From: JANLYC01 sp963815445
Lineage (GTDB): Bacteria; Actinomycetota; Actinomycetes; Propionibacteriales; Nocardioidaceae
Reading direction: 5' to 3'
Length of the DNA stretch: 64,000 nt
Assembly (NCBI GenBank): GCA_963815445.1
Contig: CAWFGV010000008.1
Location: 1 to 64,000 of the forward strand
Each line of letters starts with the position of its first letter. Positions within the stretch are counted from its first letter, which is position 1. This document shows, piece after piece, positions 47,335 through 57,365 of this stretch. Below the pieces are notes generated by a model. That model did no database searches. It had not been told where the DNA came from and saw only the letters and a program-made list of their open reading frames with translations. Made by a program: the position numbers and the translations under genes.

Positions 47335-50082
47335 GTGCAGATAGCACGAGTTGTCACCCGGCTCAACGTCTACGTCGCTGCGCTCCTCGTCGCGACAGCG
47401 ATCACGGTTGCGTTCGCGATGGTCCTGGACGTCGGACCACCGGGCTCGCCCGACTGGGAAGCGCTCCCCCTTCTCGCCGTGGCGCTTGTCGTCGCCGGAC
47501 ATCTCCGGGTCCGGTTCCGCCGCGGTGACGACGTCGATGCCATCACGCTGTTCGAAGCGGTCCTCGCGCCACTGATCTTCACGTTCCCCACACTCACCGT
47601 CGTCGCCACCGTGATGGCGGTGCAAACCGTGACGGGCATGCTTCGTCGGGCACCGCTGGTCAAGAGTGCGTTCAACCTCGCGCAGTGGTCTCTGGCGGCA
47701 GCAGTGGGAAGCCTGGTGCTCGACACCCTGCGCAGCGATCCCGGAGTCACCGGCCGGTCCCTCGGCGAGACGGTGGTCGCGCTCGTTGCCATCGGACTCG
47801 TCAACAACACCGCCCTCACCATCGTCCTCGCCATCTCCGGCGGCACGTCGATCGCGTCCGTGCTGGGCGGCCTCAAACCGATCCTCCTGCCGGGATGGTT
47901 GGTCGGCTGGGCGGTCAACACCTTGATCGGGCTGCTGTTCGTCATGGCCTACGCGACGAGCCCGCTCGCGGTGGTGCTCTTCCCGGTGCCGTTGCTCGTC
48001 CTGCACCTGGCCTACCGCGGCTACGCGACCGCCCGATCGGACCGCTTCCGGCTCTACGGGGTACGCCGAGCCGCGCAGACGCTGGCGGCGCCGCTGCATC
48101 ACCGAGATGCCATCGACGACTTCCTGTCCGACGTCCGCACCGGTTTCGAAGCCCGCGGCGCCGTGCTCGTGCTGGTCACGGACGCCAACGAGCTCGAGGT
48201 CCACCAGCTCGGCCATGACGGCACGGTTTCGATGCACCACGAAAGTGCCGACGACGCCTCGCTCACGGCGTTCCTTTCCCGTCAGCAGGCACCTGCGGGC
48301 TTCGCCGGAACCGAACCCGACAGGATCGGCAGGGTGCTGCGCACCGCCGGTTGGCGCGACTGCATCTCGGCTCCGCTCATCGACGAGCACCGCCGGTTCG
48401 GTGCGCTGGCCGTGTTCGACCGGAGCGGCATCGAGGGCGATGCCGTCTCAGACCTCGCGATGCTGGAGACGTTGGCGCGCGAGACCGCCCACACGATTGC
48501 CCGCGGCCGGCTGTTCGATGGTGTCCTCGAGGAACGGCGCAAGCTGAACGTCATCGTCGACACGACCTCGGACGGCATCTTCACCCTCGCCGACGACGGC
48601 ACCGTCCTGACGTGGAACACCGGATGCGAGGCCATCACCGGGCTGGCGGCGACAGACGTCGTCGACCGACACGACATCCTGACCCGGCTCAAGACGCGCA
48701 CGGCGGGCGGCGTGTCCATCGACTTTGCGGGCTGGGCCGCCGACTCCGCTCTGCCGGCGGAGGTTCTCATCACCCGACCCGACGGATCGCACCGGCGCCT
48801 CTCGTGCTCGGTCAGCACCGCCACCGCCACCGACCTAGAGACCAGGACCCTGGTGGTGGTCGCCCGTGACATCACGCCCGCGGAGGAGTACGAAGAGCTG
48901 CGCGAACAGTTCAGCCGGCTCGTTGAGGCGCAGGCCGCACAACGGTTGGTCGTCGAGCATCTGCAGCGGGCCGTCGCGCCTGAACCACCCGGCATCGACG
49001 GCGGCGACATCGCCGTGGCCTACGTCGCCTCCGACGCGGCGTCACCAACCGGAGGCGACCTCTTCGACTGGCACATGCTGCCGACCGGCGAGCTCCACAT
49101 TGCTGTCGTCGACCTCCTCGGGCACGGGGTCGAGGCCACGAAGCACGCCCTTCTCGTGGTTCATGCCTTGCGCTTCGCGGCCGTCGACGGTACACCGCTC
49201 GAAGAGATGGTGGTGCGCGTCGACGAACTGCTCACGGCTCAACGCTCCGAGGTGGTCGCGACCGTGGTGATCGCGCGCTACCGCCCTGAGACCGGTGAGC
49301 TGCAGGTGGTTTCCGGAGGCCACCCCCCGGCACTCGTCGTCAGTGCCGCGGGAGTGGTGACACAGCTGGCAGCCTGGGGTGGCGCCATCGGCTGGCCAGG
49401 TGTCGGGAGCGACAACATCGTCTCCACCGTCCTGCAGCCGAACGAGTCGCTCGTGCTCTACACCGACGGGCTGATCGAGGCCCGCAAGAACGTCATCGAC
49501 GGGATGGACTCACTCGTGCGCCACGCCAGCGACGTCGCCTCGCTGCCCGCGGCACAGTTCGCCGACGAGTTGGTACGCCGGTCCCTCGAAGGGGCCTATC
49601 GCCGCGACGACAGCCTCGCTCTTGTCCTGCGGAGGACCCAGGTGGCAGCCGTGCCCTCTAGGATCAGCTGGGACGTCGAGCCGGGCAGCCAGACAGCCAT
49701 CCACGCCGCCCGCCAGGGCCTGAAATCGTGGCTCACCGCGCACCGCTCGACCGCCGACGACGCGGTGCTCGTTGCTGCAGAACTGCTGGCCAACGCCGTC
49801 GTCGTCGCCCGCTCCAGCGTGGTCCTCAGCGCCAGGTTGGAGGGTGACCAGGTGGTCGTCGAGGTCTCGGACGACGGCCATGGAGACAGCCATCTCGACG
49901 AGCTCGGGGGGCGGCTGCCCCGCAACGAGAGCGAGCACGGGCGTGGCTTGTTCCTCGTGCGCGCACTCAGCGACGACGTGTCGATGCTGAGCACCGACGA
50001 GGGCACCGTCGTCACGTGCGTCCTGCCCACGAGGAAGGCACGCCGGCCAGTCAGCACGCAGCACAGGTCGAGGGGCACCTGA
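47335..50082 (+). CDS. Membrane GAF-PAS-PP2C phosphatase with C-terminal ATPase domain
   Basis: 915 residues from GTG 47335. Residues 1-235 are about six TM helices. About 250-395 is GAF-like, 400-515 PAS (VIVDTTSDGIFTLADDGTVL), 555-770 a SpoIIE/PP2C phosphatase (GGDLFDWHMLPTGELHIAVV, DLLGHGVEATKHALLV, LVLYTDGLIEAR) and 780-900 an RsbW-like ATPase (AAELLANAVVVARSS, VSDDGHGDSHLDE, HGRGLFLVRALSD). This is the layout of partner-switch stress-signalling proteins that control anti-sigma factor antagonists. The first outer loop (residues 33-44) carries PDWE, echoing the neighbour peptide. No sigma factor or antagonist gene is adjacent. Confidence 0.88.
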   Translation: MQIARVVTRLNVYVAALLVATAITVAFAMVLDVGPPGSPDWEALPLLAVALVVAGHLRVRFRRGDDVDAITLFEAVLAPLIFTFPTLTVVATVMAVQTVTGMLRRAPLVKSAFNLAQWSLAAAVGSLVLDTLRSDPGVTGRSLGETVVALVAIGLVNNTALTIVLAISGGTSIASVLGGLKPILLPGWLVGWAVNTLIGLLFVMAYATSPLAVVLFPVPLLVLHLAYRGYATARSDRFRLYGVRRAAQTLAAPLHHRDAIDDFLSDVRTGFEARGAVLVLVTDANELEVHQLGHDGTVSMHHESADDASLTAFLSRQQAPAGFAGTEPDRIGRVLRTAGWRDCISAPLIDEHRRFGALAVFDRSGIEGDAVSDLAMLETLARETAHTIARGRLFDGVLEERRKLNVIVDTTSDGIFTLADDGTVLTWNTGCEAITGLAATDVVDRHDILTRLKTRTAGGVSIDFAGWAADSALPAEVLITRPDGSHRRLSCSVSTATATDLETRTLVVVARDITPAEEYEELREQFSRLVEAQAAQRLVVEHLQRAVAPEPPGIDGGDIAVAYVASDAASPTGGDLFDWHMLPTGELHIAVVDLLGHGVEATKHALLVVHALRFAAVDGTPLEEMVVRVDELLTAQRSEVVATVVIARYRPETGELQVVSGGHPPALVVSAAGVVTQLAAWGGAIGWPGVGSDNIVSTVLQPNESLVLYTDGLIEARKNVIDGMDSLVRHASDVASLPAAQFADELVRRSLEGAYRRDDSLALVLRRTQVAAVPSRISWDVEPGSQTAIHAARQGLKSWLTAHRSTADDAVLVAAELLANAVVVARSSVVLSARLEGDQVVVEVSDDGHGDSHLDELGGRLPRNESEHGRGLFLVRALSDDVSMLSTDEGTVVTCVLPTRKARRPVSTQHRSRGT

Positions 50083-50110
50083 GCGCCGAACGACGGACTT
50101 CCGGTCGCGG

Positions 50111-51604
50111 CTAGGAGATCGCCGAGAAGAGCAGCCCGGGAAACACCGACAGCACCACGGCAGCCGCGAGCGTGATACCGACGACGAACTCCGTCGACCA
50201 CGGAACGGCCCGGTCGAGTCCTGCCCAGCGCTCGTCGAGGTCGTTGGCGCCGACCCCACCCGGGTCGGCCACGTCGTAGGGGGCCGGCTGCACCAGGACG
50301 GCCAGGAATCGCAGGTAGTAGACGAGACCGATCGCCACGTTCACGCCTACGATCACGGCCAGCCAGATCAGGTCGCCCTCGACAGCGCTGCGGAAGATCG
50401 CAACCTTGGCGATCAGACCCACGACCCCGGGCGGCAGTCCCGCCAGGCAGAGCAGCGCGAACGCGAGCGACCCGCCGATCCACGGATGACTGCGGGCGAG
50501 ACCCACGCAGTCGGCGATGTCTGACTTCCCCCAGCTCGCCACAGCCAGTGCGGCCGCGAAGGCGGTGAGGTTCACGACGGCATACATCAAGGCGTAGGCC
50601 TGCAGAGCGGCGACGTCGGCCGGCAGGCCACCTGCCGCGAGCGGGACCAGCAGGTAGCCGGCCTGGGCCACCGAGGACCAGGCGAGCAGGCGGACGACGT
50701 GCCGCTGGCGCAAGGCGCCCAGGTTGCCGACCGTCATCGTCAGTGCCGCCGCGACACCGACCATCGTCGACCACGTGTCGACGTACGACGACAGGAACCG
50801 GCCTAGCACGATCGTCAGGCCGGCGAGGCCGGCCCCCTTGCTGACGACCGACAGGTATCCCGCCACCGGGATCGGCGCACCGACATACGTATCGGGCACC
50901 CAGGCCTGAAAGGGCACGGCTGCCACCTTGAATCCCAGGGCGACCACGGTGAGCACCATCCCGACGCCGATCACTGGTGTGACCGCCTTGCCGCTCGCGA
51001 TCGAGGCCGCAACCGGGCCGGCAGCAACAGACCCGGTGGCACCGTAGACGAGGGAGATCCCGAGCAGGCTCAACGCAGTAGCCACCACCGATGCGATGAA
51101 GAACTTCAACGCTGCCTCGGCACCCCGACGATCGACCCGGCGCAAGCCCACCAGGGCGAAGGCAGGCAACGACACGGTCTCCATGGCAACGAGCAGCGTG
51201 ATCAGGTCTTGCGCTGCCGCCACCGCCAGAGCACCCGCTGCCGAGGACAGGACCAGGAAGTGCAGCTCACCTGCAGGCAGCTCGCCGGAGACGGCGTCGG
51301 GCCACAGCAACAGCACGACCAACGCGGTCGCGATGAGCATGATCAACCACCAGGCCGACGTCACGTCGTCGACCAACCACGAGCAGCTGGTCGGGACGTC
51401 CCCGCCTGCGAAGCAGAACGTCGATCGGGTGTCGTTGCGGCCAGAGACCGTGAAGCCGAGCGCAACGGCGACGCCGCCAAGGCCCACCAGGCCGGCGAGG
51501 GCACGTGCTCGCGGCCACGCTGCATCGACGAGCAACCCGATCAGCGCAGCGGCCACCAGGGCGAGCGGAGGTGCGATCGCCACCCAGTCGACAGGTTGCG
51601 TCAT
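50111..51604 (-). CDS. nuoN: NADH-quinone oxidoreductase-type subunit N
   Basis: Proton-pumping antiporter-like membrane subunit of complex I, 497 residues, about 14 TM helices. The discontinuous-helix lysine/His region is seen in ALGFKVAAVPFQAWVPDTYVG. ATG 51604 overlaps nuoM (TGATG). Last gene of the nuo operon, convergent with the phosphatase gene. Confidence 0.93.
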   Translation of the reverse strand: MTQPVDWVAIAPPLALVAAALIGLLVDAAWPRARALAGLVGLGGVAVALGFTVSGRNDTRSTFCFAGGDVPTSCSWLVDDVTSAWWLIMLIATALVVLLLWPDAVSGELPAGELHFLVLSSAAGALAVAAAQDLITLLVAMETVSLPAFALVGLRRVDRRGAEAALKFFIASVVATALSLLGISLVYGATGSVAAGPVAASIASGKAVTPVIGVGMVLTVVALGFKVAAVPFQAWVPDTYVGAPIPVAGYLSVVSKGAGLAGLTIVLGRFLSSYVDTWSTMVGVAAALTMTVGNLGALRQRHVVRLLAWSSVAQAGYLLVPLAAGGLPADVAALQAYALMYAVVNLTAFAAALAVASWGKSDIADCVGLARSHPWIGGSLAFALLCLAGLPPGVVGLIAKVAIFRSAVEGDLIWLAVIVGVNVAIGLVYYLRFLAVLVQPAPYDVADPGGVGANDLDERWAGLDRAVPWSTEFVVGITLAAAVVLSVFPGLLFSAIS

Positions 51605-53085
51605 CACCCACCTGCCAGTGTCGACGCCGAGCCGGACCACAGCATGATGACCGGGAAGATGCCAAGTGCGAGCACCGAAGCGACCAGCGGCGACCAGGCG
51701 ACCCATTCGTCGCCGCCGACGTCGGCGACCGCGCCGCGATCCGGAACACCCTGGCAGACACGGCGGATGGCGACGACGAAGTACGCCGTCGTGAGAACGG
51801 CCCCGAGCCCGGCGACCACCATGAACACCAGATACGTGGCCCGCGGCAGCGCGGCCGCAGGTGAGTATGCGGCGAGCATCGACAACATCTCACCCCAGAA
51901 GCCCGCGAGGCCGGGCAGACCGAGACTGGCCACGGCCGCGAAGCCGAACACGGCACCCAGATGGGGCGCCCGCGCATACAGTGCCCTTCCGATGCCCGCG
52001 AGATCCGTGGTGCCCACGCGGTCCTTGACCGCCCCGACGACGAAGAACAACAGGCCTGTGATGATGCCGTGGGCGACGTTGGCGAAGTTGGCGGCGAGCC
52101 TGCCCTGCTCGGTCAACGTCGAGATCGCGAGCAGGACGAATCCCATGTGCCCGACACTCGAGTAGGCAATGAGCCGCTTGAGGTCCGTCTGCGCCAGACA
52201 CGCCAACGCGCCGTAGACGATGCCGACCACCCCGAGCGCCCCGAGGTAAGGCGCGACCGTGGCCGCGCCGTCAGGCACGTCGTCCCAGAACCGCAGCAGG
52301 CCGTACGTGCCGAGCTTGAGGAGCACTCCCGCCAGCAGGACCGACCCGACGGTCGGCGCCTTGCTGTGTGCATCGGGCAACCAGAAGTGCAGCGGCCACA
52401 TGGGCACCTTGGCGCCGAAGCCCACCAGGAAGAGCACGGCCACGAGCACCTGGGTGCCGCCGCCGACCTGGCCCGCGCGGGACGGCAGCTCGGTCAGGTC
52501 GAACGTCCCGGTGCGGGCGTGCAGCAGGAGGAAGGCCACCAGCATCAGTGCCGAACCCGTCACCGTGGTGACGAGGAACCGGGTTGCTGCCTGCCGCCGT
52601 CCAACCGCATCATGCTCGTCACCCCAGTCTGCGATCACGAACCACATCGGGATGAGCACCAGCTCGAAGAAGACGAAGAACACGATCAGGTCGAGGGCGG
52701 CGAACGTGCCGATGCTGGCGGCCTCGATCACCAGGACGAGTGCGACCAGACCGGGCCGCGCTCCGCACGACGGCGCCCGGCGCACCAGCGCCACCAGGCA
52801 GCACCACGACAGCAACGCGGTCAGCACGACCAGCGGTGCGGACAGCCCGTCAACACCGAGCGCCCACCGCACGTCAAGAGCCCGGATCCAGTCCGCGTCC
52901 GACCGGGCCACGAACCCACCGCCGCGGTCAATGGTCGTCACCCAGGGCACCACCGAGCCGGCCAGTGCCGCGGTGCCGAACGCGACACCCACCCAGACCG
53001 CGAGCGTCTCGCGAGCAGACAGCAGCAGCACGACCACCGCGCCCAGCAGCGGCAGGCCGATGACGATCTCGAGGCCGCCGATCAT
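51604..53085 (-). CDS. nuoM: NADH-quinone oxidoreductase-type subunit M
   Basis: 493 residues, antiporter-like proton channel. The conserved FFELVLIPMWFVI (TM5 Glu), GFGAKVPMWPLHFWLPDAH (TM7 Lys) and TDLKRLIAYSSVGHMGFV are present. ATG 53085 overlaps nuoL as ATGA. Confidence 0.95.
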   Translation of the reverse strand: MIGGLEIVIGLPLLGAVVVLLLSARETLAVWVGVAFGTAALAGSVVPWVTTIDRGGGFVARSDADWIRALDVRWALGVDGLSAPLVVLTALLSWCCLVALVRRAPSCGARPGLVALVLVIEAASIGTFAALDLIVFFVFFELVLIPMWFVIADWGDEHDAVGRRQAATRFLVTTVTGSALMLVAFLLLHARTGTFDLTELPSRAGQVGGGTQVLVAVLFLVGFGAKVPMWPLHFWLPDAHSKAPTVGSVLLAGVLLKLGTYGLLRFWDDVPDGAATVAPYLGALGVVGIVYGALACLAQTDLKRLIAYSSVGHMGFVLLAISTLTEQGRLAANFANVAHGIITGLLFFVVGAVKDRVGTTDLAGIGRALYARAPHLGAVFGFAAVASLGLPGLAGFWGEMLSMLAAYSPAAALPRATYLVFMVVAGLGAVLTTAYFVVAIRRVCQGVPDRGAVADVGGDEWVAWSPLVASVLALGIFPVIMLWSGSASTLAGG

Positions 53086-54923
53086 GACGGCCCCACCACG
53101 CCGATCACGACGGCAACCGCAACGGCGCCGACCACGACGACGGTGACGTATCGTTGCGCGTTTCCGTTGTGAGCCCACCGGACGAGGCGCGCGGCCCACT
53201 GGCTACCCGAGTCGGCTCCCCCGACGTAGGTCTCGACGACTTCCTCCTCGTTGAGGCGCGTGAGCCGTGCTGTCCAGCCAATCGGTCGCAGGACGAGGGC
53301 TGCGACGAGATCGTCGTAGCGAACCTCGCGCGCGAGCACGGGGCGTAGCCCTCCCAAGGCCACCGCCGGGTCCGTTCGCTGCACGCGCAGCCATCCGAAG
53401 ACGGTCGCAACCACTCCGACCAGCACCACGGCCAGGCTGATCAGGACGACCGGAAGATGGGTGGCCTCGGCCTCGACCCCGAGGTATCCGGGTCTGACGA
53501 CGGCGGTGCCGCCGACGACGCACAGCCCGGCCAGCAGCACCATCGGCCCGAGCATCAACCACGAGGACTCGTGCGGAGCGACGTCGGTGACAGCACCACG
53601 ACGTGGACCGAAGAACGTCAGCAGCCAGGCACGGGTCGCGTACGCCGCGGTCAACCCGGCCACGAGAACTCCGACGACCAGCACGAGCCAGCCGCGCGTC
53701 GCCGAGCCGTGCGCCGCCTGGTCCGCCGCCAACCCGAGCACAGCGTCCTTGGAGAAGAAACCGACGAACGGGGGGAGACCCGCGAGCGCCGCGAAGCCGA
53801 TCGTCATCGTCACGAACGTCACCGGCATCGACGATCGCAGTCCACCCATGCCGTCGAGACGCTGGGTGCCGACAGCGTGGATGACCGAACCAGCCGCGAG
53901 GAAGAGCAACGCCTTGAACGCACCGTGCGAGAGCAGATGCTCCACGCCAGCGGCGTACCCTCCGAGCGACAGGGCGGCGAACATGTACGCGAGCTGGCTC
54001 ACGGTCGACCATGCAAGCACCCGTTTGAGGTCGTCGGCCGCCAGCGCGAACAGGGCGGAGCCGAGCATCGTGAGGCAGGCGATCGCGGCGAGCAGGTTCA
54101 TCGCTACCTCGGACAACATGAACACGGGCAGCAGCCGCGCGACCAGGAAGACGCCGGCCGCCACCATGGTGGCGGCGTGGATCAACGCGCTGATCGGAGT
54201 CGGGCCAGGCATTGCGTCAGGAAGCCACGAGTGAAGCGGGAACTGCGCGGACTTGCCGACGACCCCGCACAGCACCAGCAGCGCCGCGGCCGTCGCCTCA
54301 TGCCCCGTGAGGTCGCCACCTCGCGCCGTCGCCACGATCTCGCTGATGCGATAGGTGCCCGCTGCCTTGCCCAGCACGAAGAAACCGAACAACAGACCGA
54401 TGTCGCCGAGCCGCGTCATCACGAAGGCTTTGACCGCCCCGGATCGTGCCGGCTCGAGCTCCCAGTGGTGGCTGATGAGGATGTAGGAACAGACCCCCAT
54501 CACCTCCCAGCCCACGAGCAGGACGAAAAGATCGTCAGCCATGACGACCAGCGCCATCGCGGCAGTGAACACACTGACGAACGCGGTGTACGACGGATAG
54601 CGCGGGTCGCCACGCAGGTATGCCAGGGAGTAGACCTGCACGAGGAGGGCCACCGACGTCGCGAGGACGAGCATCGATGCGCTCAGCTGGTCGACCCGCA
54701 GCGTGACGCTGATGGGGAGGCCGCCGGTCTCGACCCGCCCGGTACCGGTCTGTGTGGCGGTGGCATCCATCCCCCACCGCTGCATGCCGATGACGATCGA
54801 ACCGATCCACGCGACCACGGACCCGACCACGCCGAGGAGTGGAGGGAGTCGGTCATCGCGGTGCCCGACCGCAATCGACAAGACCGCCCCGACCACGAGC
54901 GACAGGAGGACCAGCAGGGTCAT
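53082..54923 (-). CDS. nuoL: NADH-quinone oxidoreductase-type subunit L
   Basis: 613 residues, the largest antiporter-like subunit with the lateral helix. Conserved motifs: GWEVMGVCSYILISHHW, GVVGKSAQFPLHSWLPDAMP, DDLKRVLAWSTVSQLAYMF. It lacks the extra gene fusions seen elsewhere. ATG 54923 overlaps nuoK as ATGA. Confidence 0.95.
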   Translation of the reverse strand: MTLLVLLSLVVGAVLSIAVGHRDDRLPPLLGVVGSVVAWIGSIVIGMQRWGMDATATQTGTGRVETGGLPISVTLRVDQLSASMLVLATSVALLVQVYSLAYLRGDPRYPSYTAFVSVFTAAMALVVMADDLFVLLVGWEVMGVCSYILISHHWELEPARSGAVKAFVMTRLGDIGLLFGFFVLGKAAGTYRISEIVATARGGDLTGHEATAAALLVLCGVVGKSAQFPLHSWLPDAMPGPTPISALIHAATMVAAGVFLVARLLPVFMLSEVAMNLLAAIACLTMLGSALFALAADDLKRVLAWSTVSQLAYMFAALSLGGYAAGVEHLLSHGAFKALLFLAAGSVIHAVGTQRLDGMGGLRSSMPVTFVTMTIGFAALAGLPPFVGFFSKDAVLGLAADQAAHGSATRGWLVLVVGVLVAGLTAAYATRAWLLTFFGPRRGAVTDVAPHESSWLMLGPMVLLAGLCVVGGTAVVRPGYLGVEAEATHLPVVLISLAVVLVGVVATVFGWLRVQRTDPAVALGGLRPVLAREVRYDDLVAALVLRPIGWTARLTRLNEEEVVETYVGGADSGSQWAARLVRWAHNGNAQRYVTVVVVGAVAVAVVIGVVGPS

Positions 54924-55273
54924 GACGAAGGCCCGCTCACGGCCTCGGGCTCCGATTCCGATGCATCTCGATCGGCCAGCTCACGCAGCTTGTCGACATC
55001 GACGTGGCGATGCGTACGGAAGACGACCAGCACGATGGCCAGCCCCAGACCTATCTCGGCCGCGGCGATCGCGATCACGAACAGCGCGAGCACCTGGCCG
55101 GAGTCGAACGTGTCGTGCCACCAGGCGTCGAACGCGACCAGGTTGAGGTTGACGGCGTTGAGCATCAGCTCGACTCCCATCAACACCAGCACCGCGTGGC
55201 GACGAGCCAGTACGACGTACACGCCGATGCCGAACAGCGCCGACGACACCACGAGTGGGAACAGGAGAGGCAC
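54920..55273 (-). CDS. nuoK: NADH-quinone oxidoreductase-type subunit K
   Basis: 117 residues, three TM helices with the conserved membrane Glu residues (VLVLMGVELMLNAVNLNLV, VIAIAAAEIGLGLAIVLV). GTG 55273 overlaps the nuoJ stop by one base. The acidic C-terminal tail is slightly longer than usual. Confidence 0.95.
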   Translation of the reverse strand: MPLLFPLVVSSALFGIGVYVVLARRHAVLVLMGVELMLNAVNLNLVAFDAWWHDTFDSGQVLALFVIAIAAAEIGLGLAIVLVVFRTHRHVDVDKLRELADRDASESEPEAVSGPSS

Positions 55274-55788
55274 TAGTCCGGCACCTCCTCCTCACGGCGC
55301 CGCGACAGCACGATCGCCCCGACGAGGGCCGCCAGCAGCACCACAGACACGAGCTCGAACGGCAGCACCCAGGAACCGAAGATCGTGGCGCCGACCGCCC
55401 GAGTGCTCCCGATGTCGGCAGCGCCGACGTCGATGCGCGACCCCTGGAAGCCGGCCGCGAACGTGACCACGAGCATCGCGGTGGTCGCTACCCCGGCAAT
55501 GGCGGCGACGATGCGGTTGGGACCATCGAGGTCCGGCACCACTCCGATGGGGGCTCGGGTCAGCATCAAGGCGAACAGCAGGAGGACAACGACAGCGCCC
55601 ATGTAGATCAGCACCTGGACCCATGCGACGAACTCGGCGGCCAGCAGGAGATAGCAGCCGGCGAGGGCACCCAACGTCACCACCAGCCAGAGTGCGCAGT
55701 GGACCAGGTTGGTGCTGAGCGCGACGAGCAGGGCGGACCCGACGGCGAGCACGCCCATCAGGACGAACAGCACCTCCACGGTCGTCAC
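55273..55788 (-). CDS. nuoJ: NADH-quinone oxidoreductase-type subunit J
   Basis: 171 residues, five TM helices with the conserved AEFVAWVQVLIYMGAVVVLL pi-bulge helix. GTG 55788 overlaps nuoI as GTGA. Confidence 0.94.
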   Translation of the reverse strand: MTTVEVLFVLMGVLAVGSALLVALSTNLVHCALWLVVTLGALAGCYLLLAAEFVAWVQVLIYMGAVVVLLLFALMLTRAPIGVVPDLDGPNRIVAAIAGVATTAMLVVTFAAGFQGSRIDVGAADIGSTRAVGATIFGSWVLPFELVSVVLLAALVGAIVLSRRREEEVPD

Positions 55789-56345
55789 GGCGTGTCCTCG
55801 TCAGCGGATTCGGCGGGGCCATCGGAGGCCGCCGCCAGCCGGACCGCTGCCTTCTCAGCGGTCGCGATCTCCTTGGGATCCGGCCCGCCGTGATCAAACG
55901 CCGCGGGCGGCGGCACCGTCCACATCCACTCCTCGAGCCGAGACTTCTCGTGGGTCAGATCGCGGATGTCGAACTCGCTGTACTCGAACTCCGGTGACCA
56001 GTGCAACGCGTCGAAGGGACAGACCTCGATACAGATGCTGCAGTACATGCACAGCGAGAAGTCGATCGCGAACCTGTCGAGCACGTTGCGGCTGCGCTCC
56101 CGTCCACCCTCGGTCGCCGGCGGCACGGTCTCCTTGTGCGAGTCGATGTAGATGCACCACGACGGACATTCCCGGGCGCAGAGCATGCAGCTGGTGCAGT
56201 TCTCCTCGATGAGGGCGATGACGCCGCGCGAGCGCGGGGGAAGGGCTGGCAGCTCGTCCGGGTAGTGCGCCGTGACCGAGCGGCGGGTGAGGTTGCGCAA
56301 GGTGACCCGGAGCCCCGTCGCCAGTCCCTTCCCGAAGATGTTCAC
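55785..56345 (-). CDS. nuoI: NADH-quinone oxidoreductase-type subunit I (2 x 4Fe-4S)
   Basis: 186 residues. Two ferredoxin clusters (CTSCMLCARECP and CMYCSICIEVCP) carry electrons toward NuoB. GTG 56345 overlaps nuoH as GTGA. Without NuoEFG in the locus, NuoI or NuoB would be the natural entry point for ferredoxin electrons. Confidence 0.95.
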   Translation of the reverse strand: MNIFGKGLATGLRVTLRNLTRRSVTAHYPDELPALPPRSRGVIALIEENCTSCMLCARECPSWCIYIDSHKETVPPATEGGRERSRNVLDRFAIDFSLCMYCSICIEVCPFDALHWSPEFEYSEFDIRDLTHEKSRLEEWMWTVPPPAAFDHGGPDPKEIATAEKAAVRLAAASDGPAESADEDTP

Positions 56346-57298
56346 GTGGCCACGACTCCGACCGTGGTGATGCCGAGCTGGAGGAGAGCCAGCGGGACGA
56401 GTCCGGTCCAGGCCAGCCGCTGCAGCTGGTCGGCGCGCAGCCGTGGGTACGCCACCCGCAGCCAGATGACGACGAACGACACGGCTCCGATCTTGAGGAG
56501 CGTCCACACCCAGCCCAGCGTCGCAGACCACGGCCCCTGCCAGCCTCCGAGGAACAGCACCGTTGTCAGCGCCGCGAGCACGACGATGCCGGCGTACTCC
56601 GCGAGCAGGAAGACGGCGAACCGAATCCCGGTGTACTCGGTGTACGGGCCGAAGATGATCTCCGCGTCAGCGACAGGCATGTCGAACGGTGGCCGCGCAA
56701 GCTCGGCGAGACCTGCGACAAAGAACACGACCAGCCCCGGCAGCTGCCACAGCAGCCACCACGGGGTCCACGCGTCGGCGATGACCGCGAGCGAGACGGA
56801 CCCGGCAGCCATGGCCGCCGAGGCCGCTGCGAGCACGAACGGCAGCTCGTACGACATCAGCTGAGCCGCGACCCGCAGGCCGCCCAGCAGCGAGAACTTG
56901 TTGGCACTCGACCAGCCGGCCATCAACGATCCGAGCACTCCGATGCTCATGACCGCCAGGACGAAGAAGAGGCTGGGGTCGAGGACCGAACCTGCACCAT
57001 CAGGAGACACCGGGATGGCGACCATGACGACGAGGTAGGGGATGAGCGCCACCGCAGGAGCCAACCGGAAGACCACCTGGTCGGCTGCCGCTGGGACCAC
57101 GTCCTCCTTCTGGACGAACTTGACTCCGTCGGCGACGAGCTGGGCCCACCCGTGGAATCCGCCGGCGTACATCGGTCCCACCCGCGACTGCATGTGCGCC
57201 ATCGCCTTGTGCTCGGTCTGGCCGACCAGCAGCGGCAGCACCAGGAAGGCAACGAGCACCACCACGAGCCGCAGCGTGAGCTCCCACCAGTCGATCAC
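56342..57298 (-). CDS. nuoH: NADH-quinone oxidoreductase-type subunit H
   Basis: 318 residues, eight TM helices. The quinone-chamber loops GPMYAGGFHGWAQLVADGVK and ARPPFDMPVADAEIIFGPYT with conserved acidic residues are present. It is GTG-started. The preceding 68 bp separate it from an unrelated gene, where nuoG/nuoF/nuoE/nuoD would be expected. Confidence 0.95.
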   Translation of the reverse strand: MIDWWELTLRLVVVLVAFLVLPLLVGQTEHKAMAHMQSRVGPMYAGGFHGWAQLVADGVKFVQKEDVVPAAADQVVFRLAPAVALIPYLVVMVAIPVSPDGAGSVLDPSLFFVLAVMSIGVLGSLMAGWSSANKFSLLGGLRVAAQLMSYELPFVLAAASAAMAAGSVSLAVIADAWTPWWLLWQLPGLVVFFVAGLAELARPPFDMPVADAEIIFGPYTEYTGIRFAVFLLAEYAGIVVLAALTTVLFLGGWQGPWSATLGWVWTLLKIGAVSFVVIWLRVAYPRLRADQLQRLAWTGLVPLALLQLGITTVGVVAT

Positions 57299-57365
57299 GC
57301 GTCTGATCCTGGCATACCTGGTGTCGACCGGGACCCCATGACCACGCGCTGTTCTCGCGACTGGT

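Noticed and set aside
47218..48390. Minus-strand open frame of 390 codons over the GNDWE gene
   Set aside because: It is antisense to the phosphatase gene; its ELPVV repeats are just the complement of the 36-bp repeat.
53457..55466. Plus-strand open frame of 669 codons opposite nuoL/nuoK
   Set aside because: Composition (Arg, His, Glu, Gln repeats) is typical of an antisense shadow; the minus-strand nuo genes are certain.
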